A stretch of DNA of 64,000 bases from an uncultured Bacteroidota bacterium (GCA_903891085.1 CAITDJ010000051.1:1-64000), one strand, 5' to 3'. Counted from the first letter of the stretch, positions 17,188 to 27,089 are shown. Notes: generated by a model not told the origin, from the letters alone. A program made the numbers and translations.

Positions 17188-17397
17188 ATGAATCAATTCT
17201 TCATTAAAAGTTGTCCATCTTTAAATAATCTGACCTGAAGCAAACGCAGCTCTCTAGCGTACGACTTTGCCTGGGTGTTCGGTATTTCAGTTTTCGTATT
17301 TGGCCTGATCGTTTTGTCGGTAGTAGTTTTTGAAAATCCATTTTTCAAGTTGTTTTTTCAAAAATTGAAAGACGTTGTGTTGCTTACATTTCAATAG
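17188..17397 (+). pseudogene. Possible remnant of a small membrane protein
   Basis: An ATG frame at 17188 is stopped by TGA at 17236-17238 but stays open in the same frame to a TAG at 17395-17397. The second part contains a strong membrane-type segment (DFAWVFGISVFVFGLIVLS) followed by a basic amphipathic tail. It may be a decayed small membrane-protein gene or chance. The rest of 16987-17445 shows no gene; it contains no clear promoter or repeat. Confidence 0.25.
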
Positions 17398-17445
17398 ACT
17401 TCCTTCTATTAAAAGGCTTCCATGAAAGCGAATCATTTAAGCGGA

Positions 17446-18378
17446 TTACTTTTTAAAATCCTGTTTTATTACTTCTTTGATCCCATTCAGGTAAGATGTT
17501 GGTTTGAAACCAAAACGTTTTTCGAATTTACTGCTGTTGAACACATAGTTACGATCGTACTGATACATCATTTCAACCATTTCCTTCATGATTGGCATAA
17601 ACAAACCCATGATTCTGACAATAAATTTCGGAGCAATCTGTGTTTTAGGTTGAACTCCTAACTCACCGGCAACATTTTCAATCCATTCTCTTCCGGTAAG
17701 CGGACTTGAGGCAGTTGGTAAATGCCATACCTGATTAAATGCATCGGCTGTGTTTCCCAACAATGCCGTAGCTTTGCCTGCATCGGGTGTGTATGTAAAA
17801 GAGTGTTTAAATCCACCCGAACTTAACCAGCTGGCCTTTTTCCCATTGCTTAAAGGTTTGATAACCGTTTCGTTAAGCATGCTGTTTTTTTGAATATTCG
17901 GGCCATAAAAATCAGCTGAACGTGCGATCAACGCAGTTAATTTTCCGGCCTTCATTTCGTCAAGAATCATCCCGGCAATGTTGGCTCTCACTTTTCCTTT
18001 CTCGCTGCATGGCTTAATGGGTGTTTCTTCTGTTATATTATCCAAATAATTTGGATCGTACATATAAATATTATCGAAGAAAACCAGTTTGCAGTTTTGC
18101 TCCTTACAGGCAGCAACTACATTTGTCATGATGACGGGCCAGTTCTCTTTCCAAACCTTCGTACTGTATTGTATTCCAGCCGTTAAATATACTACCGATG
18201 AGCCTTCCACAGCATTGCGGACATCCTCTAATTTTAACAGGTCGGCTGAAAAAAGTTTATCCGTCGGGTTCACTTTTATTGGGTTGCGACTTACTAATCT
18301 TATTTCACTTGTATACTCTTTCAATGCCATGGCAAGTTCTGTGCCTATGATTCCACCTGAGCCTAATATTGTTTGCAT
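17446..18378 (-). CDS. NAD(P)-dependent epimerase/dehydratase-like protein
   Basis: Extended short-chain dehydrogenase of 310 residues. The Rossmann motif ILGSGGIIGTELA (residues 4-16) is at the N terminus, and Asp after SADLL with the following strands fits NAD(P) binding. The usual Tyr-x-x-x-Lys of active epimerases is not obvious at its normal position, so it could be an atypical reductase. The ATG at 18378 is chosen over an in-frame TTG at 18402 because the Rossmann motif should start near the N terminus. It has its own promoter and no partner gene. Confidence 0.8.
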   Translation of the reverse strand: MQTILGSGGIIGTELAMALKEYTSEIRLVSRNPIKVNPTDKLFSADLLKLEDVRNAVEGSSVVYLTAGIQYSTKVWKENWPVIMTNVVAACKEQNCKLVFFDNIYMYDPNYLDNITEETPIKPCSEKGKVRANIAGMILDEMKAGKLTALIARSADFYGPNIQKNSMLNETVIKPLSNGKKASWLSSGGFKHSFTYTPDAGKATALLGNTADAFNQVWHLPTASSPLTGREWIENVAGELGVQPKTQIAPKFIVRIMGLFMPIMKEMVEMMYQYDRNYVFNSSKFEKRFGFKPTSYLNGIKEVIKQDFKK

Positions 18379-18461
18379 CTCTTGTTTTTTTATTGTTTTC
18401 AATGTATTGCTTTCGTATAATGGCGAAAAGTCTCCAATGTTTCATCGCCAATATGATTGGT

Positions 18462-18493
18462 CAAAAATAGACATATTTAAAATTCTGCATCAA
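18462..18493 (-). promoter_or_regulatory. Promoter of the epimerase-like gene (minus strand)
   Basis: On the minus strand TTG (complement of 18491-18493), a 21-base spacer, then TATTTTTG (complement of 18462-18469) matching TAnnTTTG. The ATG lies about 83 bases downstream at 18378, so the transcript has a sizeable leader. Confidence 0.55.
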
Positions 18494-18647
18494 CCAGGGT
18501 CAGTATTAATATTTATACCGATCTATTTTAAACCCCAATCCTTACATTCTGTTTCATATTGGTAAAAAAATCGAGTTTTATCTCAAAACGTGTCCTGTAT
18601 ATAAATACACCTTATAAATAAGATTGCATCTCAGCTTTCTCCGGAAA

Positions 18648-18942
18648 TTAAGTTTGAAGAAGATCCGATAATGCAATATAGTAGGCATCTACTTTTTGCC
18701 ACAACGGGTTATTTAATCTGCTGGCTCTAAAATAAAGGTCGGTTCCAGCCCTGATGCTATGGTAGTTTTGATTTGTCAAGATCACAAATTTCTTCGATGC
18801 GTTTTGTTAAACGATTTACTTCTTCGGTAGATTATTTATTTTCCGTTTTTACAGGTTCAACAGATTTCAGATCATCATTACCAGCAAATGATGTTGCAGC
18901 ACCAACGAAAAAATCGTTAAAAGTGCGATTAAAAGAATTCAT
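18648..18942 (-). pseudogene. Decayed small gene (~95 codons) with in-frame stop and frameshift
   Basis: Reading the minus strand from the ATG at 18942 gives 36 protein-like residues beginning MNSFNRTFNDFFVGAATS, then TAA at 18832-18834. The same frame continues with STEEVNRLTKRIEEI, and near 18760-18785 coding-like sequence moves to another frame as NYHSIRAGTDLYFRASR and then LNNPLWQKVDAYYIALSD, ending at TAA 18648-18650. The pieces together look like one small helical protein with a Trp/Tyr-rich C terminus. An exact -7 box (TACTTTTG) precedes it. I do not recognise the family. Sequencing error is an alternative but would require two independent errors. Confidence 0.6.
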
Positions 18943-18984
18943 TCTTTTTTTTTGACGTTTCAATTTGTTTATCATTAAAAACAT

Positions 18985-18992
18985 CAAAAGTA
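18985..18992 (-). promoter_or_regulatory. -7 box (TACTTTTG, minus strand) of the decayed gene
   Basis: Exact TAnnTTTG match on the minus strand, about 43 bases before the ATG at 18942. It supports the idea that the broken frame was once an expressed gene. The remaining bases up to 19246 hold only short open frames and nothing I can support. Confidence 0.45.
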
Positions 18993-19246
18993 TCTGATCG
19001 GGAAAGAGAATATGTTACACGATCAATGATTTAAAATACATAATTCACACCTTAAGTTGATAGGGAAACCTGATGACGGGATGATAGCAGGTAAATGGAA
19101 TCCTGTTACCGGGCACAAAAAGTATGACTGTAGCAACTGTCATTTATAAAATCCTAAGTCATCAGGCTCCACTTGGCCGGCTTCCTGAATCTTGGCGTTT
19201 TATCAAAAATATACAAATCAAAATACATCCATTGATCCGAATTCAC

Positions 19247-19254
19247 TATCTTTG
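19247..19254 (+). promoter_or_regulatory. -7 box (TATCTTTG) of the suf operon
   Basis: Exact TAnnTTTG match 38 bases before the sufB ATG. The nearest TTG (19232-19234) is only 12 bases away, shorter than the usual 17-23 spacing, so the -33 element is weak or absent. I see no IscR-like palindrome. Confidence 0.55.
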
Positions 19255-19292
19255 CAACCTTATTTATATTTAATCTAAATAAGTAAATTTCA

Positions 19293-20741
19293 ATGGAAAA
19301 TATATCCGGTACCAATATACTTGATGAGGTTACGCAGGGCGACTATAAATTCGGATTTTACACCGATATCGAAAATGATACCGCGCCTCGTGGACTCACC
19401 GAAGACACGATTCGATTCATTTCCGCAAAAAAAGAAGAACCCGAATGGATGCTTGCGTTTCGCCTGAAAGCTTTTCGCCACTGGCTCGCGCTAAAAGAGC
19501 CCGAATGGGCGCATATCCATTATCCGGCCATCAATTATCAGAATATTATCTACTACGCTGCTCCTAAAAGGAAGGAATTTGCCAGTCTGGACGAAATTGA
19601 CCCCGAGTTACTTGAGACATTCAACAAACTTGGTATATCTCTCGATGAACAAAAGAAACTCACCGGTGTGGCCGTTGATGCCGTCATCGACAGTGTTTCG
19701 GTCAAAACCACTTTTCAGGATACGTTAGGTAAACATGGAGTCATCTTTTGTTCATTCAGTGAAGCGGTTCACAACCATCCTGAGTTGATCAAAAAATATA
19801 TGGGTTCGGTAGTTCCATATACCGACAACTATTTTGCAGCCCTGAACTCAGCTGTTTTTAGCGATGGTTCCTTCTGTTTTATCCCAAAAGGCGTTCGATG
19901 TCCTTTAGAACTTTCGACTTACTTTAGGATCAATGCAGCCAATACGGGTCAGTTTGAGCGCACGCTCATCGTGGCGGAAGACAGCAGTTATGTCAGTTAT
20001 ATGGAGGGTTGCACAGCGCCCATGCGCGATGAGAATCAGTTACACGCTGCCATTGTCGAAATTGTGGCCATGGATAATGCTGAAGTAAAATATTCGACTG
20101 TTCAGAACTGGTATCCCGGTGATAAAAACGGAATAGGTGGTGTGTACAATTTTGTTACGAAAAGAGGGTTATGCAAGGGAAACAGTTCGAAAATCTCTTG
20201 GACACAGGTCGAAACAGGCTCAGCCATTACATGGAAATACCCGAGTTGCGTGTTGATGGGTGACAATTCAATTGGCGAATTCTATTCTGTTGCCGTAACA
20301 AACCATTATCAACAAGCCGATACAGGAACGAAAATGATCCATATCGGAAAAAATACACGCAGCACCATTATTTCAAAAGGAATTTCCGCCGGGAAAAGTA
20401 ACAATAGTTACCGGGGATTGGTGAAAATATTACCCGCCGCATCTAATTCCCGTAATTTTTCGCAATGCGATTCACTGTTGCTGGGCGATAAATGTGGGGC
20501 GCATACGTTTCCTTACATACAGGCACGTAATGAAACAAGCATTGTTGAACACGAAGCTACTACTTCAAAAATATCTGAAGATCAGTTGTTTTACTGCAAA
20601 CAGCGTGGAATCGATACCGAAAAGGCGATCGGATTGATTGTGAACGGTTACGCCAAGGAGGTACTCAACAAGCTTCCAATGGAGTTCGCCGTGGAAGCAC
20701 AAAAACTGCTTGCAATCACCCTGGAAGGAAGTGTGGGGTAA
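19293..20741 (+). CDS. sufB: Fe-S cluster scaffold protein SufB
   Basis: Core scaffold of the SUF system, on which Fe-S clusters are built together with SufC and SufD. The 482 residues match the family's usual length, and typical segments include [38 protein letters not shown], and the C-terminal [20 protein letters not shown]. It opens the operon sufB-sufC-sufD-sufS-sufE-sufT. A gap of 182 bases with a repeat word separates it from sufC. Confidence 0.97.
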   Translation: MENISGTNILDEVTQGDYKFGFYTDIENDTAPRGLTEDTIRFISAKKEEPEWMLAFRLKAFRHWLALKEPEWAHIHYPAINYQNIIYYAAPKRKEFASLDEIDPELLETFNKLGISLDEQKKLTGVAVDAVIDSVSVKTTFQDTLGKHGVIFCSFSEAVHNHPELIKKYMGSVVPYTDNYFAALNSAVFSDGSFCFIPKGVRCPLELSTYFRINAANTGQFERTLIVAEDSSYVSYMEGCTAPMRDENQLHAAIVEIVAMDNAEVKYSTVQNWYPGDKNGIGGVYNFVTKRGLCKGNSSKISWTQVETGSAITWKYPSCVLMGDNSIGEFYSVAVTNHYQQADTGTKMIHIGKNTRSTIISKGISAGKSNNSYRGLVKILPAASNSRNFSQCDSLLLGDKCGAHTFPYIQARNETSIVEHEATTSKISEDQLFYCKQRGIDTEKAIGLIVNGYAKEVLNKLPMEFAVEAQKLLAITLEGSVG

Positions 20742-20923
20742 TGAAAAGTGGGAAGTTAGAAGACGGAAGTGTGAGTTTACTGGTAAAAACATCAATTAAA
20801 CGATCAAAATATGCCTGATATAGAAATATTTAAATTGTAATCTAATTAAATAGCAAAAATCGGATAATGTCTTAGGACATCCAGTCATAAAAATTTTCAA
20901 TAATCAACGACAACACTATTATC

Positions 20924-21691
20924 ATGTTATTAAATATAAAAAATCTGCATGTTGCCATCAACGGCAAAGAAATCATCAAAGGATTGAATCTTGGTGTGAA
21001 CCAAGGTGAGGTACATGCGATCATGGGTCCGAATGGAACCGGAAAAAGTACGCTGGCAGCTGCCATCACCGGTCGTGAAGGCTATGAAATTACACAAGGC
21101 GAAATCTGGTTCAAAGGCAAAAATATCATTGGCATGCCTGCTGAAGTACGCGCCAATGAAGGTATTTTCCTTAGTTTTCAATATCCGGTGGAGATTCCCG
21201 GTGTGAGTATGACCAATTTTATGCGCACTGCCTTGAACGCGAAACGCGAATACAAGGGCTTACCTTCCATTCCGGCCGGAGAATTTCTTAAGATGATGGA
21301 GGAAAAGAAAAATCTGGTGGAAATACAATCCAAACTTACCAACCGGTCGGTGAACGAAGGTTTTTCGGGTGGCGAAAAAAAGAAAAACGAAATTTTTCAA
21401 ATGGCGATGTTGCAACCTTCGTTGGCAATACTGGATGAAACTGACTCAGGTCTCGATATTGATGCACTGAAAGTTGTTGCAAAAGGGGTAAATGAACTTC
21501 GCTCAGAAGATAACGCCTTTATTGTAATCACCCATTATCAGCGCTTGTTAGATTTTATCGTTCCTGATTTTGTGCATGTGCTGTTCGACGGAAAAATTGT
21601 TAAGACAGGTGGCAAAAACCTTGCCCTTGAACTCGAAGAAAAGGGTTATGAGTGGATCAAAGATCAGTATTTGGCAAATTCCGAAGTTTAA
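20924..21691 (+). CDS. sufC: Fe-S assembly ATPase SufC
   Basis: ABC-type ATPase of 255 residues that forms the SufBC2D complex and drives conformational change during cluster assembly. Walker A is GPNGTGKST, the ABC signature is the SufC-type FSGGEKKKNE, Walker B is LAILDETDSGLD, and the H-loop is VITHYQRLL. There is no membrane partner, as expected for this soluble ABC protein. sufD follows 16 bases later. Confidence 0.97.
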   Translation: MLLNIKNLHVAINGKEIIKGLNLGVNQGEVHAIMGPNGTGKSTLAAAITGREGYEITQGEIWFKGKNIIGMPAEVRANEGIFLSFQYPVEIPGVSMTNFMRTALNAKREYKGLPSIPAGEFLKMMEEKKNLVEIQSKLTNRSVNEGFSGGEKKKNEIFQMAMLQPSLAILDETDSGLDIDALKVVAKGVNELRSEDNAFIVITHYQRLLDFIVPDFVHVLFDGKIVKTGGKNLALELEEKGYEWIKDQYLANSEV

Positions 21692-21707
21692 ATAATCTTC
21701 AAAAACT

Positions 21708-23126
21708 ATGAATAATTCACCCTCAGTTCAGGAGATTTCACTTGACGAAATGCTTGTCAATCAATTTGATGCGCACTTTGAACTTGTTTCTGCCAATGAT
21801 ATTCCATCTGTTACAGCCCTAAGGAAGTTGGCGATGCAACAATTTTTGTTGACCGGTTTTCCGACAAGCAGTGACGAAAAGTGGCGGCATACCGAAATAG
21901 AAGCACTTACTGATGAAAGTTTCAATTATTTTCTGGAACCATATAAATCGGAAAGAGATATTGAAGATATGTTTCGTTGTGAAGTACACAATTTCGATAC
22001 GGAAATCATCTCCATGCTTAATGGTTGGTTACTTGATAAAAAATCGGGTTTTACAACACTTCCAAACGGAATTGTTTACGGAAGTTTACGTTATGCCTGG
22101 AAACATTTTCCCGAAATTATTAATCAACACTATGGCAAGATAGCTGATTATCAAACAAATGGTTTTGTCAGCATAAACACTGCCATGGTGCAGGATGGTG
22201 TTTTTATTTATGTTCCCGATGGCGTTGAGGCCGAGAAAACCATTCAGATCATCAAAATGATCGATCGCAGGGAATCACTTTTTGTTCAAAGCCGAAATCT
22301 GATTGTATTGGGCAAAAACAGCAAATTGAGCCTGATGCATTGTGATGATTCGATCAATCATTTTATGAGTTTAATCAATACTGTGACAGAAGTGTATGTG
22401 GGTGAAAATGCTCATTTCGAATTGTATAAATTACAAAACTTAAACGATAAATCGGGACTTATTAACTCAACTTTTATTCGTCAGGAAGCCAATTCTACCA
22501 TCAAAACCAATACACTGACCTTTAATTGCGGGATGATCCGTAACAACATCAGTGTGGATCTTCGGGGTGAAAATGCCCATGCCGATGTGCTTGGATTATA
22601 TCTAATGGATAAGAAGCAACACATCGATAACCAGGTTTATATCAGCCACAACGCTCCGCATTGTACCAGCAACGAAAAGTTCAAAGGTATTCTTGATGAT
22701 GAAGCATCGGCTGTTTTCAATGGATATATTCATGTTGCGCGAAATGCACAAAAAACCAATGCCTATCAGAACAACAATAATATTTTACTGAAACCAACGG
22801 CCACCATCAATACCATGCCATTTCTCGAAATTTATGCTGACGACGTGAAATGCAGTCATGGCGCCACCATCGGGCAACTGGATCAGGAGGCCATGTTTTA
22901 TCTGCGTTCGCGCGGCATCAGCAGCAGCAATGCCCGTTTATTGTTAATGTATGCTTTTGCTGCCGATATCATCAACCAGATCAGTATTGAGCCCTTGCGA
23001 AAGCGAATCGACGATATGGTGAAAAAGCGCTTGCGTGGCGAATTGTCGGTTTGTGAAAAATGTGTGCTGCATTGTGGCATGCCCGAAAAAGAATACCATT
23101 TTGATATTGATCTGAGCAAACTCTAA
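21708..23126 (+). CDS. sufD: Fe-S assembly protein SufD
   Basis: Paralogue of SufB and third member of the SufBCD scaffold, implicated in iron entry. The 472 residues carry the SufB/SufD beta-helix core and the C-terminal ADDVKCSHGATIGQLDQEAM, with the conserved His/Cys region typical of SufD, followed by FYLRSRGIS. The C terminus has an extra CEKCVLHCGMPEKE segment with three cysteines. sufS begins two bases after its stop. Confidence 0.95.
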   Translation: MNNSPSVQEISLDEMLVNQFDAHFELVSANDIPSVTALRKLAMQQFLLTGFPTSSDEKWRHTEIEALTDESFNYFLEPYKSERDIEDMFRCEVHNFDTEIISMLNGWLLDKKSGFTTLPNGIVYGSLRYAWKHFPEIINQHYGKIADYQTNGFVSINTAMVQDGVFIYVPDGVEAEKTIQIIKMIDRRESLFVQSRNLIVLGKNSKLSLMHCDDSINHFMSLINTVTEVYVGENAHFELYKLQNLNDKSGLINSTFIRQEANSTIKTNTLTFNCGMIRNNISVDLRGENAHADVLGLYLMDKKQHIDNQVYISHNAPHCTSNEKFKGILDDEASAVFNGYIHVARNAQKTNAYQNNNNILLKPTATINTMPFLEIYADDVKCSHGATIGQLDQEAMFYLRSRGISSSNARLLLMYAFAADIINQISIEPLRKRIDDMVKKRLRGELSVCEKCVLHCGMPEKEYHFDIDLSKL

Positions 23127-23128
23127 CA

Positions 23129-24361
23129 ATGGAAAATAGTAAAAGATTTGATATTCAAAATATTAGGTCGCAGTTTCCTGCCCTCCATCAACAGGTTTAT
23201 AACAAGCCTCTTGTGTATTTAGATAATGCGGCTACCACACAGAAACCGCAGATTGTTATCGACAGGTTGAAAACTTGGTACGAAATGGAAAACAGCAACA
23301 TCCATCGTGGTGTGCATTATCTCAGTCAGCAAGGCACAGTTGCCTTTGAATCTGCCCGAAAAACGGTTTCAACTTTTCTGAACACTAAATTCACTCACGA
23401 AATCATTTTCACCAAAGGCACGACCGATTCCATCAATTTACTGGCTTCTTCGCTGGGAAAATTGTTGGTCAATGAAGGTGATGCTGTGCTGGTTTCAGGC
23501 ATGGAACACCATTCGAATTTTGTGCCCTGGCAACAACTTTGTATCGAAAGGAAGGCAAACTTTCTGGTGGTTGGTATAACAGGGACAGGTGAAATTGATA
23601 TTGAACAGTACAAATTATTATTGGAAAAAAGACCGAAAATAATTTCTATTGCGCATATTTCCAATGTGTTGGGAATCATCAACCCAATTGAAGAAATGAT
23701 CAGGCTGGCGCATAACTACGATATACCTGTTGTGATTGATGGAGCGCAATCAGTTTGTCACCAAAAGATTGATGTCCAGCAATTGGATTGTGATTTTTTC
23801 GCTTTCTCTGGACATAAAATGTATGCACCAATGGGAGTAGGTGTTTTGTATGGAAAGGAAAAATGGCTGAATGCCATGCCTCCATATCAGTTTGGTGGTG
23901 AAATGGTTAGTCAGGTTTCGCGGCAGGAAACGACTTTTAATGAGTTGCCATTTAAGTTTGAAGCAGGAACACCAAATATTGGGGCGGTGTTAGGATTAGA
24001 AACCGCCATACAATTCATCGAAAGTGTTGGAATTGAACAAATTGCTGTGCACGAAGAAAAGCTCATCCGGTATGCACTCAAAAAACTTCAGGAGATTGAT
24101 CGTCTGCGGTTTATCGGAAATGCATTGAAACAAGCCTCTGTTATTTCATTTTTGATCGGAGATATTCATCCCTATGATCTTGGTATGATCATCGATAAGC
24201 TTGGTATAGCAATTCGCACTGGTCATCATTGCGCACAGCCGGTGATGGAGTATTTCGGTATTCACGGAACCATGCGTGTATCATTTGCAATGTATAACAC
24301 CTTTGAAGAAATAGATACTTTTGTTGCTGCGGTTAAAAAAGCAGCCTTAATGCTGGAATAA
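23129..24361 (+). CDS. sufS: cysteine desulfurase SufS
   Basis: PLP enzyme that removes sulfur from cysteine as a persulfide for Fe-S assembly; 410 residues as usual for SufS. The PLP lysine is Lys230 in FSGHKMYAPMG, and the persulfide-carrying cysteine is Cys368 in RTGHHCAQP, in the short-loop arrangement typical of SufS (group II). The substrate region NIHRGVHYLSQQGT is also present. It is followed by its sulfur acceptor SufE after 50 bases. Confidence 0.97.
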   Translation: MENSKRFDIQNIRSQFPALHQQVYNKPLVYLDNAATTQKPQIVIDRLKTWYEMENSNIHRGVHYLSQQGTVAFESARKTVSTFLNTKFTHEIIFTKGTTDSINLLASSLGKLLVNEGDAVLVSGMEHHSNFVPWQQLCIERKANFLVVGITGTGEIDIEQYKLLLEKRPKIISIAHISNVLGIINPIEEMIRLAHNYDIPVVIDGAQSVCHQKIDVQQLDCDFFAFSGHKMYAPMGVGVLYGKEKWLNAMPPYQFGGEMVSQVSRQETTFNELPFKFEAGTPNIGAVLGLETAIQFIESVGIEQIAVHEEKLIRYALKKLQEIDRLRFIGNALKQASVISFLIGDIHPYDLGMIIDKLGIAIRTGHHCAQPVMEYFGIHGTMRVSFAMYNTFEEIDTFVAAVKKAALMLE

Positions 24362-24411
24362 ATAGTAGTAAATACATGTATAACTGATGATTATAAATTA
24401 TTATCTGTAAA

Positions 24412-24849
24412 ATGACAATCGAGCAAACACAACAACAAATCATTGATGAATTTTCGATGTTTGATGATTGGATGGATAAATACAATTTTCTGATCGAAAT
24501 GGGAAAAGATTGTCCGCTTATCGAAACACAGTATAAAACGAACAATTATTTAATAAATGGTTGTCAATCAAGAGTATGGTTGCACGCATCTTATGATGGA
24601 AAACAAATTTCTTTCAGTGCTGACAGTGATGCCGTGATCACAAAAGGTATTGTAAATTTGTTGATTCGTGTTTTTAACGACCATACACCAGAAGAAATTT
24701 TGGCTTCTGATACTGCTTTTTTAGATAAAATTGGTTTAAAAGAGCATCTTTCACCCACACGATCGAATGGATTATTATCGATGGTGAAACAAATGAAACT
24801 GTATGCGCAGGTTTATCAATTAAAATCAATACAACAATCACATGACTAA
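24412..24849 (+). CDS. sufE: sulfur acceptor protein SufE
   Basis: Small soluble protein of 145 residues that accepts persulfide sulfur from SufS and passes it to SufB. The acceptor cysteine is Cys51 in NGCQSRVW, the invariant SufE motif. The N-terminal FSMFDDWMDKYNFLIEMGK is the SufS-binding part of the family. Its stop overlaps the next gene by eight bases, indicating translational coupling. Confidence 0.96.
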   Translation: MTIEQTQQQIIDEFSMFDDWMDKYNFLIEMGKDCPLIETQYKTNNYLINGCQSRVWLHASYDGKQISFSADSDAVITKGIVNLLIRVFNDHTPEEILASDTAFLDKIGLKEHLSPTRSNGLLSMVKQMKLYAQVYQLKSIQQSHD

Positions 24850-25162
24850 AGAAGAACGTTCCGAAATGGAACATCATATTATCACTGTCCTCGAAACAAT
24901 TTTCGACCCTGAGATACCGGTGAATGTCTATGAACTTGGACTTATTTACGAAATTATTATTGGTGATGAGGGACATGTGAAAATCATTATGACACTTACT
25001 TCGCCTAATTGTCCGGTGGCCGAAAGTTTACCTCAGGAGGTGAAGGATAAAGTGAGTATGGTGAAAGGAGTGACAGCAGCCGAAATCGCACTCACATTTG
25101 AGCCACCCTGGGATCAGTCGATGCTTTCGGATGAGGCAAAATTGGAGTTGGGTTTTCTGTAA
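24842..25162 (+). CDS. sufT: SufT-like MIP18/DUF59 family Fe-S assembly factor
   Basis: A 106-residue MIP18-family protein; relatives called SufT aid Fe-S cluster maturation or delivery. The FDPEIPVNVYELGLIY segment and TLTSPNCPVAE with its conserved cysteine are the family marks. It overlaps sufE, and this position at the end of suf operons is common in Bacteroidota, supporting the name. A stand-alone carrier role is inferred, not shown. Confidence 0.88.
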   Translation: MTKEERSEMEHHIITVLETIFDPEIPVNVYELGLIYEIIIGDEGHVKIIMTLTSPNCPVAESLPQEVKDKVSMVKGVTAAEIALTFEPPWDQSMLSDEAKLELGFL

Positions 25163-25257
25163 GCAGTTGCTATTTAAACGATTATCAATAACTTCAATTT
25201 CATTTTGAAACTAAAATATGGACCACCTAATTGGTTACTTTTTCCGAAAATATACAA

Positions 25258-27042
25258 ATGACACAACTATCCCGGACATACTTAAATCGCATCGATTCAC
25301 CTGCTGATCTCAGAAAACTGGGTCGTGAAGTATTGTTTTTGCTTGCTGCAGAGTTGCGAAATATGCTTCTAAAAAGTAAAGTTGTGAATCCGGGTCATCT
25401 GAGTGCTTCATTGGGTGTTGTAGAGTTAACGATTGCAATTCATTATTTATTCAATACGCCGGATGATAAATTGATATGGGATGTTGGCCATCAGTCATAT
25501 TCGCATAAAATACTGACAGGAAGAAGATTACAATTTGAAAGTTTACGCAAGCTACGTGGTATCAGTGGCTTTCCATTACGTGCCGAAAGCAAATATGATG
25601 CCTTTGGAACAGGCCATTCATCCACGGCTCTGTCTGCAGCATTGGGAATGGCTATTGCTGCAAAACTTCAGGGTTTCGAAAACCGCCAGCACATTGCCGT
25701 TATTGGCGATGGTGCAATAAATGGTGGTATGTTTTTCGAAGCACTTAACCAGGCCGGAGAGCTGAATCCAAATTTGCTAATTATACTCAATGACAATGGA
25801 ATTTCCATCGATAAAAGCGTGGGTGCTTTACGAAATTATTTAATCAATCAGGCTGATAAACAATCGCTTAACGATTTTTCGAATCCTCTATTCGAATCTT
25901 TTGATGTGCAATGTTTCGGTCCGGTTGATGGTAATAATTTGGATGAATTGCTTCCTGCCTTGGAGGCTGTTAAAAACATCCACGGATTCCGTTTATTACA
26001 TGTGTTGACGACAAAAGGCAAGGGGAATGAGTGTGTTGTTAAACAAACTGTAGCAATTGAAGGATCCCAACCTGCAAATTCGATGGTATTGAATTCAGAT
26101 CACGCTCTTTATCAGGACGTATTTGGTGATACCATGGTGGAATTGGCTGAAAAAAACAGGAAAATTGTTGCCATAACACCTGCCATGCTTTCAGGAAGTT
26201 CGCTGATGAAGATGAAGGAACGCTTTCCTGACAGGACTTTTGATGTTGGTATTGCCGAACAACATGCAGTAACATTTGCAGCAGGCTTGGCGGCCGAAGG
26301 CTTGAAACCTTATTGCACCATCTATTCTTCTTTCCTTCAACGCGGCTTTGATCAGTTAATTCATGATGTAGCCATACAGAATTTGCCAGTTGTGTTTTGC
26401 ATTGACCGGGCCGGATTGGTTGGGGAAGATGGCGCCACACAACATGGAGTATTTGATATGTCTTACCTGCGTTGCATTCCGAATGTAACTATCGCGGCAC
26501 CCATGAATGAAACGGAACTTCGTAATATGCTTTACAGTGCCCAATTTCATGATGCTGGTCCTTATGCTATTCGTTATCCGCGGGGGAAAACTGAACATGG
26601 CAATCCGCTTGCCATGTTTGAAAAGATAGAAACTGGCAAAGGAAGAAAGTTGCGTGATGGCAACAAATTGGCAGTCGTTTCAATAGGTCAGCCGGGTAAT
26701 GCCGTTTCGGAGGCACTCGATCAATTGGCAAAAGAGGGAGTTTCTGTTGCTCATTTCGATTTGCGTTTTTTGAAACCACTTGATAATGAAATGCTTCATG
26801 AAGTTTTTTCACAATTCAAATTGGTTGTGACAGTTGAAGATGGTTCAATAACCGGAGGAATGGGAACCTCATTGATGGAATTTGCCAATGACAATCATTA
26901 TCTGGTTCTAATCAAATGTTTGGGTATTCCCGATCGGTTTATACCTCAGGGCAGCCCGGATGAACTGAAAGAAATGTGTGGATTTGATGTTGACTCAATT
27001 ATTCTGGAAATACAGAAATGGATGTCAACAATTTCCAATTAG
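25258..27042 (+). CDS. dxs: 1-deoxy-D-xylulose-5-phosphate synthase
   Basis: Thiamine-diphosphate enzyme that condenses pyruvate and glyceraldehyde-3-phosphate, the first step of the MEP isoprenoid pathway. From the ATG at 25258 it has 594 residues. PGHLSASLGVVELTIA, WDVGHQSYSHKILTGRR, and the thiamine-binding GDGAINGGMFFEALN are present, as is the catalytic Glu region GIAEQHAVTFAAG in the second domain. A TTG start at 25231 would add nine residues but is less likely. It lies 95 bases after sufT on the same strand. IspG and IspH, later in the pathway, are Fe-S enzymes, giving a plausible reason for this neighbourhood. Confidence 0.95.
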   Translation: MTQLSRTYLNRIDSPADLRKLGREVLFLLAAELRNMLLKSKVVNPGHLSASLGVVELTIAIHYLFNTPDDKLIWDVGHQSYSHKILTGRRLQFESLRKLRGISGFPLRAESKYDAFGTGHSSTALSAALGMAIAAKLQGFENRQHIAVIGDGAINGGMFFEALNQAGELNPNLLIILNDNGISIDKSVGALRNYLINQADKQSLNDFSNPLFESFDVQCFGPVDGNNLDELLPALEAVKNIHGFRLLHVLTTKGKGNECVVKQTVAIEGSQPANSMVLNSDHALYQDVFGDTMVELAEKNRKIVAITPAMLSGSSLMKMKERFPDRTFDVGIAEQHAVTFAAGLAAEGLKPYCTIYSSFLQRGFDQLIHDVAIQNLPVVFCIDRAGLVGEDGATQHGVFDMSYLRCIPNVTIAAPMNETELRNMLYSAQFHDAGPYAIRYPRGKTEHGNPLAMFEKIETGKGRKLRDGNKLAVVSIGQPGNAVSEALDQLAKEGVSVAHFDLRFLKPLDNEMLHEVFSQFKLVVTVEDGSITGGMGTSLMEFANDNHYLVLIKCLGIPDRFIPQGSPDELKEMCGFDVDSIILEIQKWMSTISN

Positions 27043-27081
27043 CACTTATAACAAACCCACTTCTTTATTCTTTTGATTTAT

Positions 27082-27089
27082 TACCTTTG
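27082..27089 (+). promoter_or_regulatory. -7 box (TACCTTTG) for the TauE/SafE gene
   Basis: Exact TAnnTTTG match 18 bases before the ATG at 27108, giving a short leader. No well-spaced TTG is visible upstream. Confidence 0.5.

Noticed and set aside
19079-19150. Open plus frame with WNPVTGHKKYDCSNC resembling a zinc-ribbon end
   Set aside because: Only about 25-35 codons, no start codon or domain context; the opposite strand is equally open.
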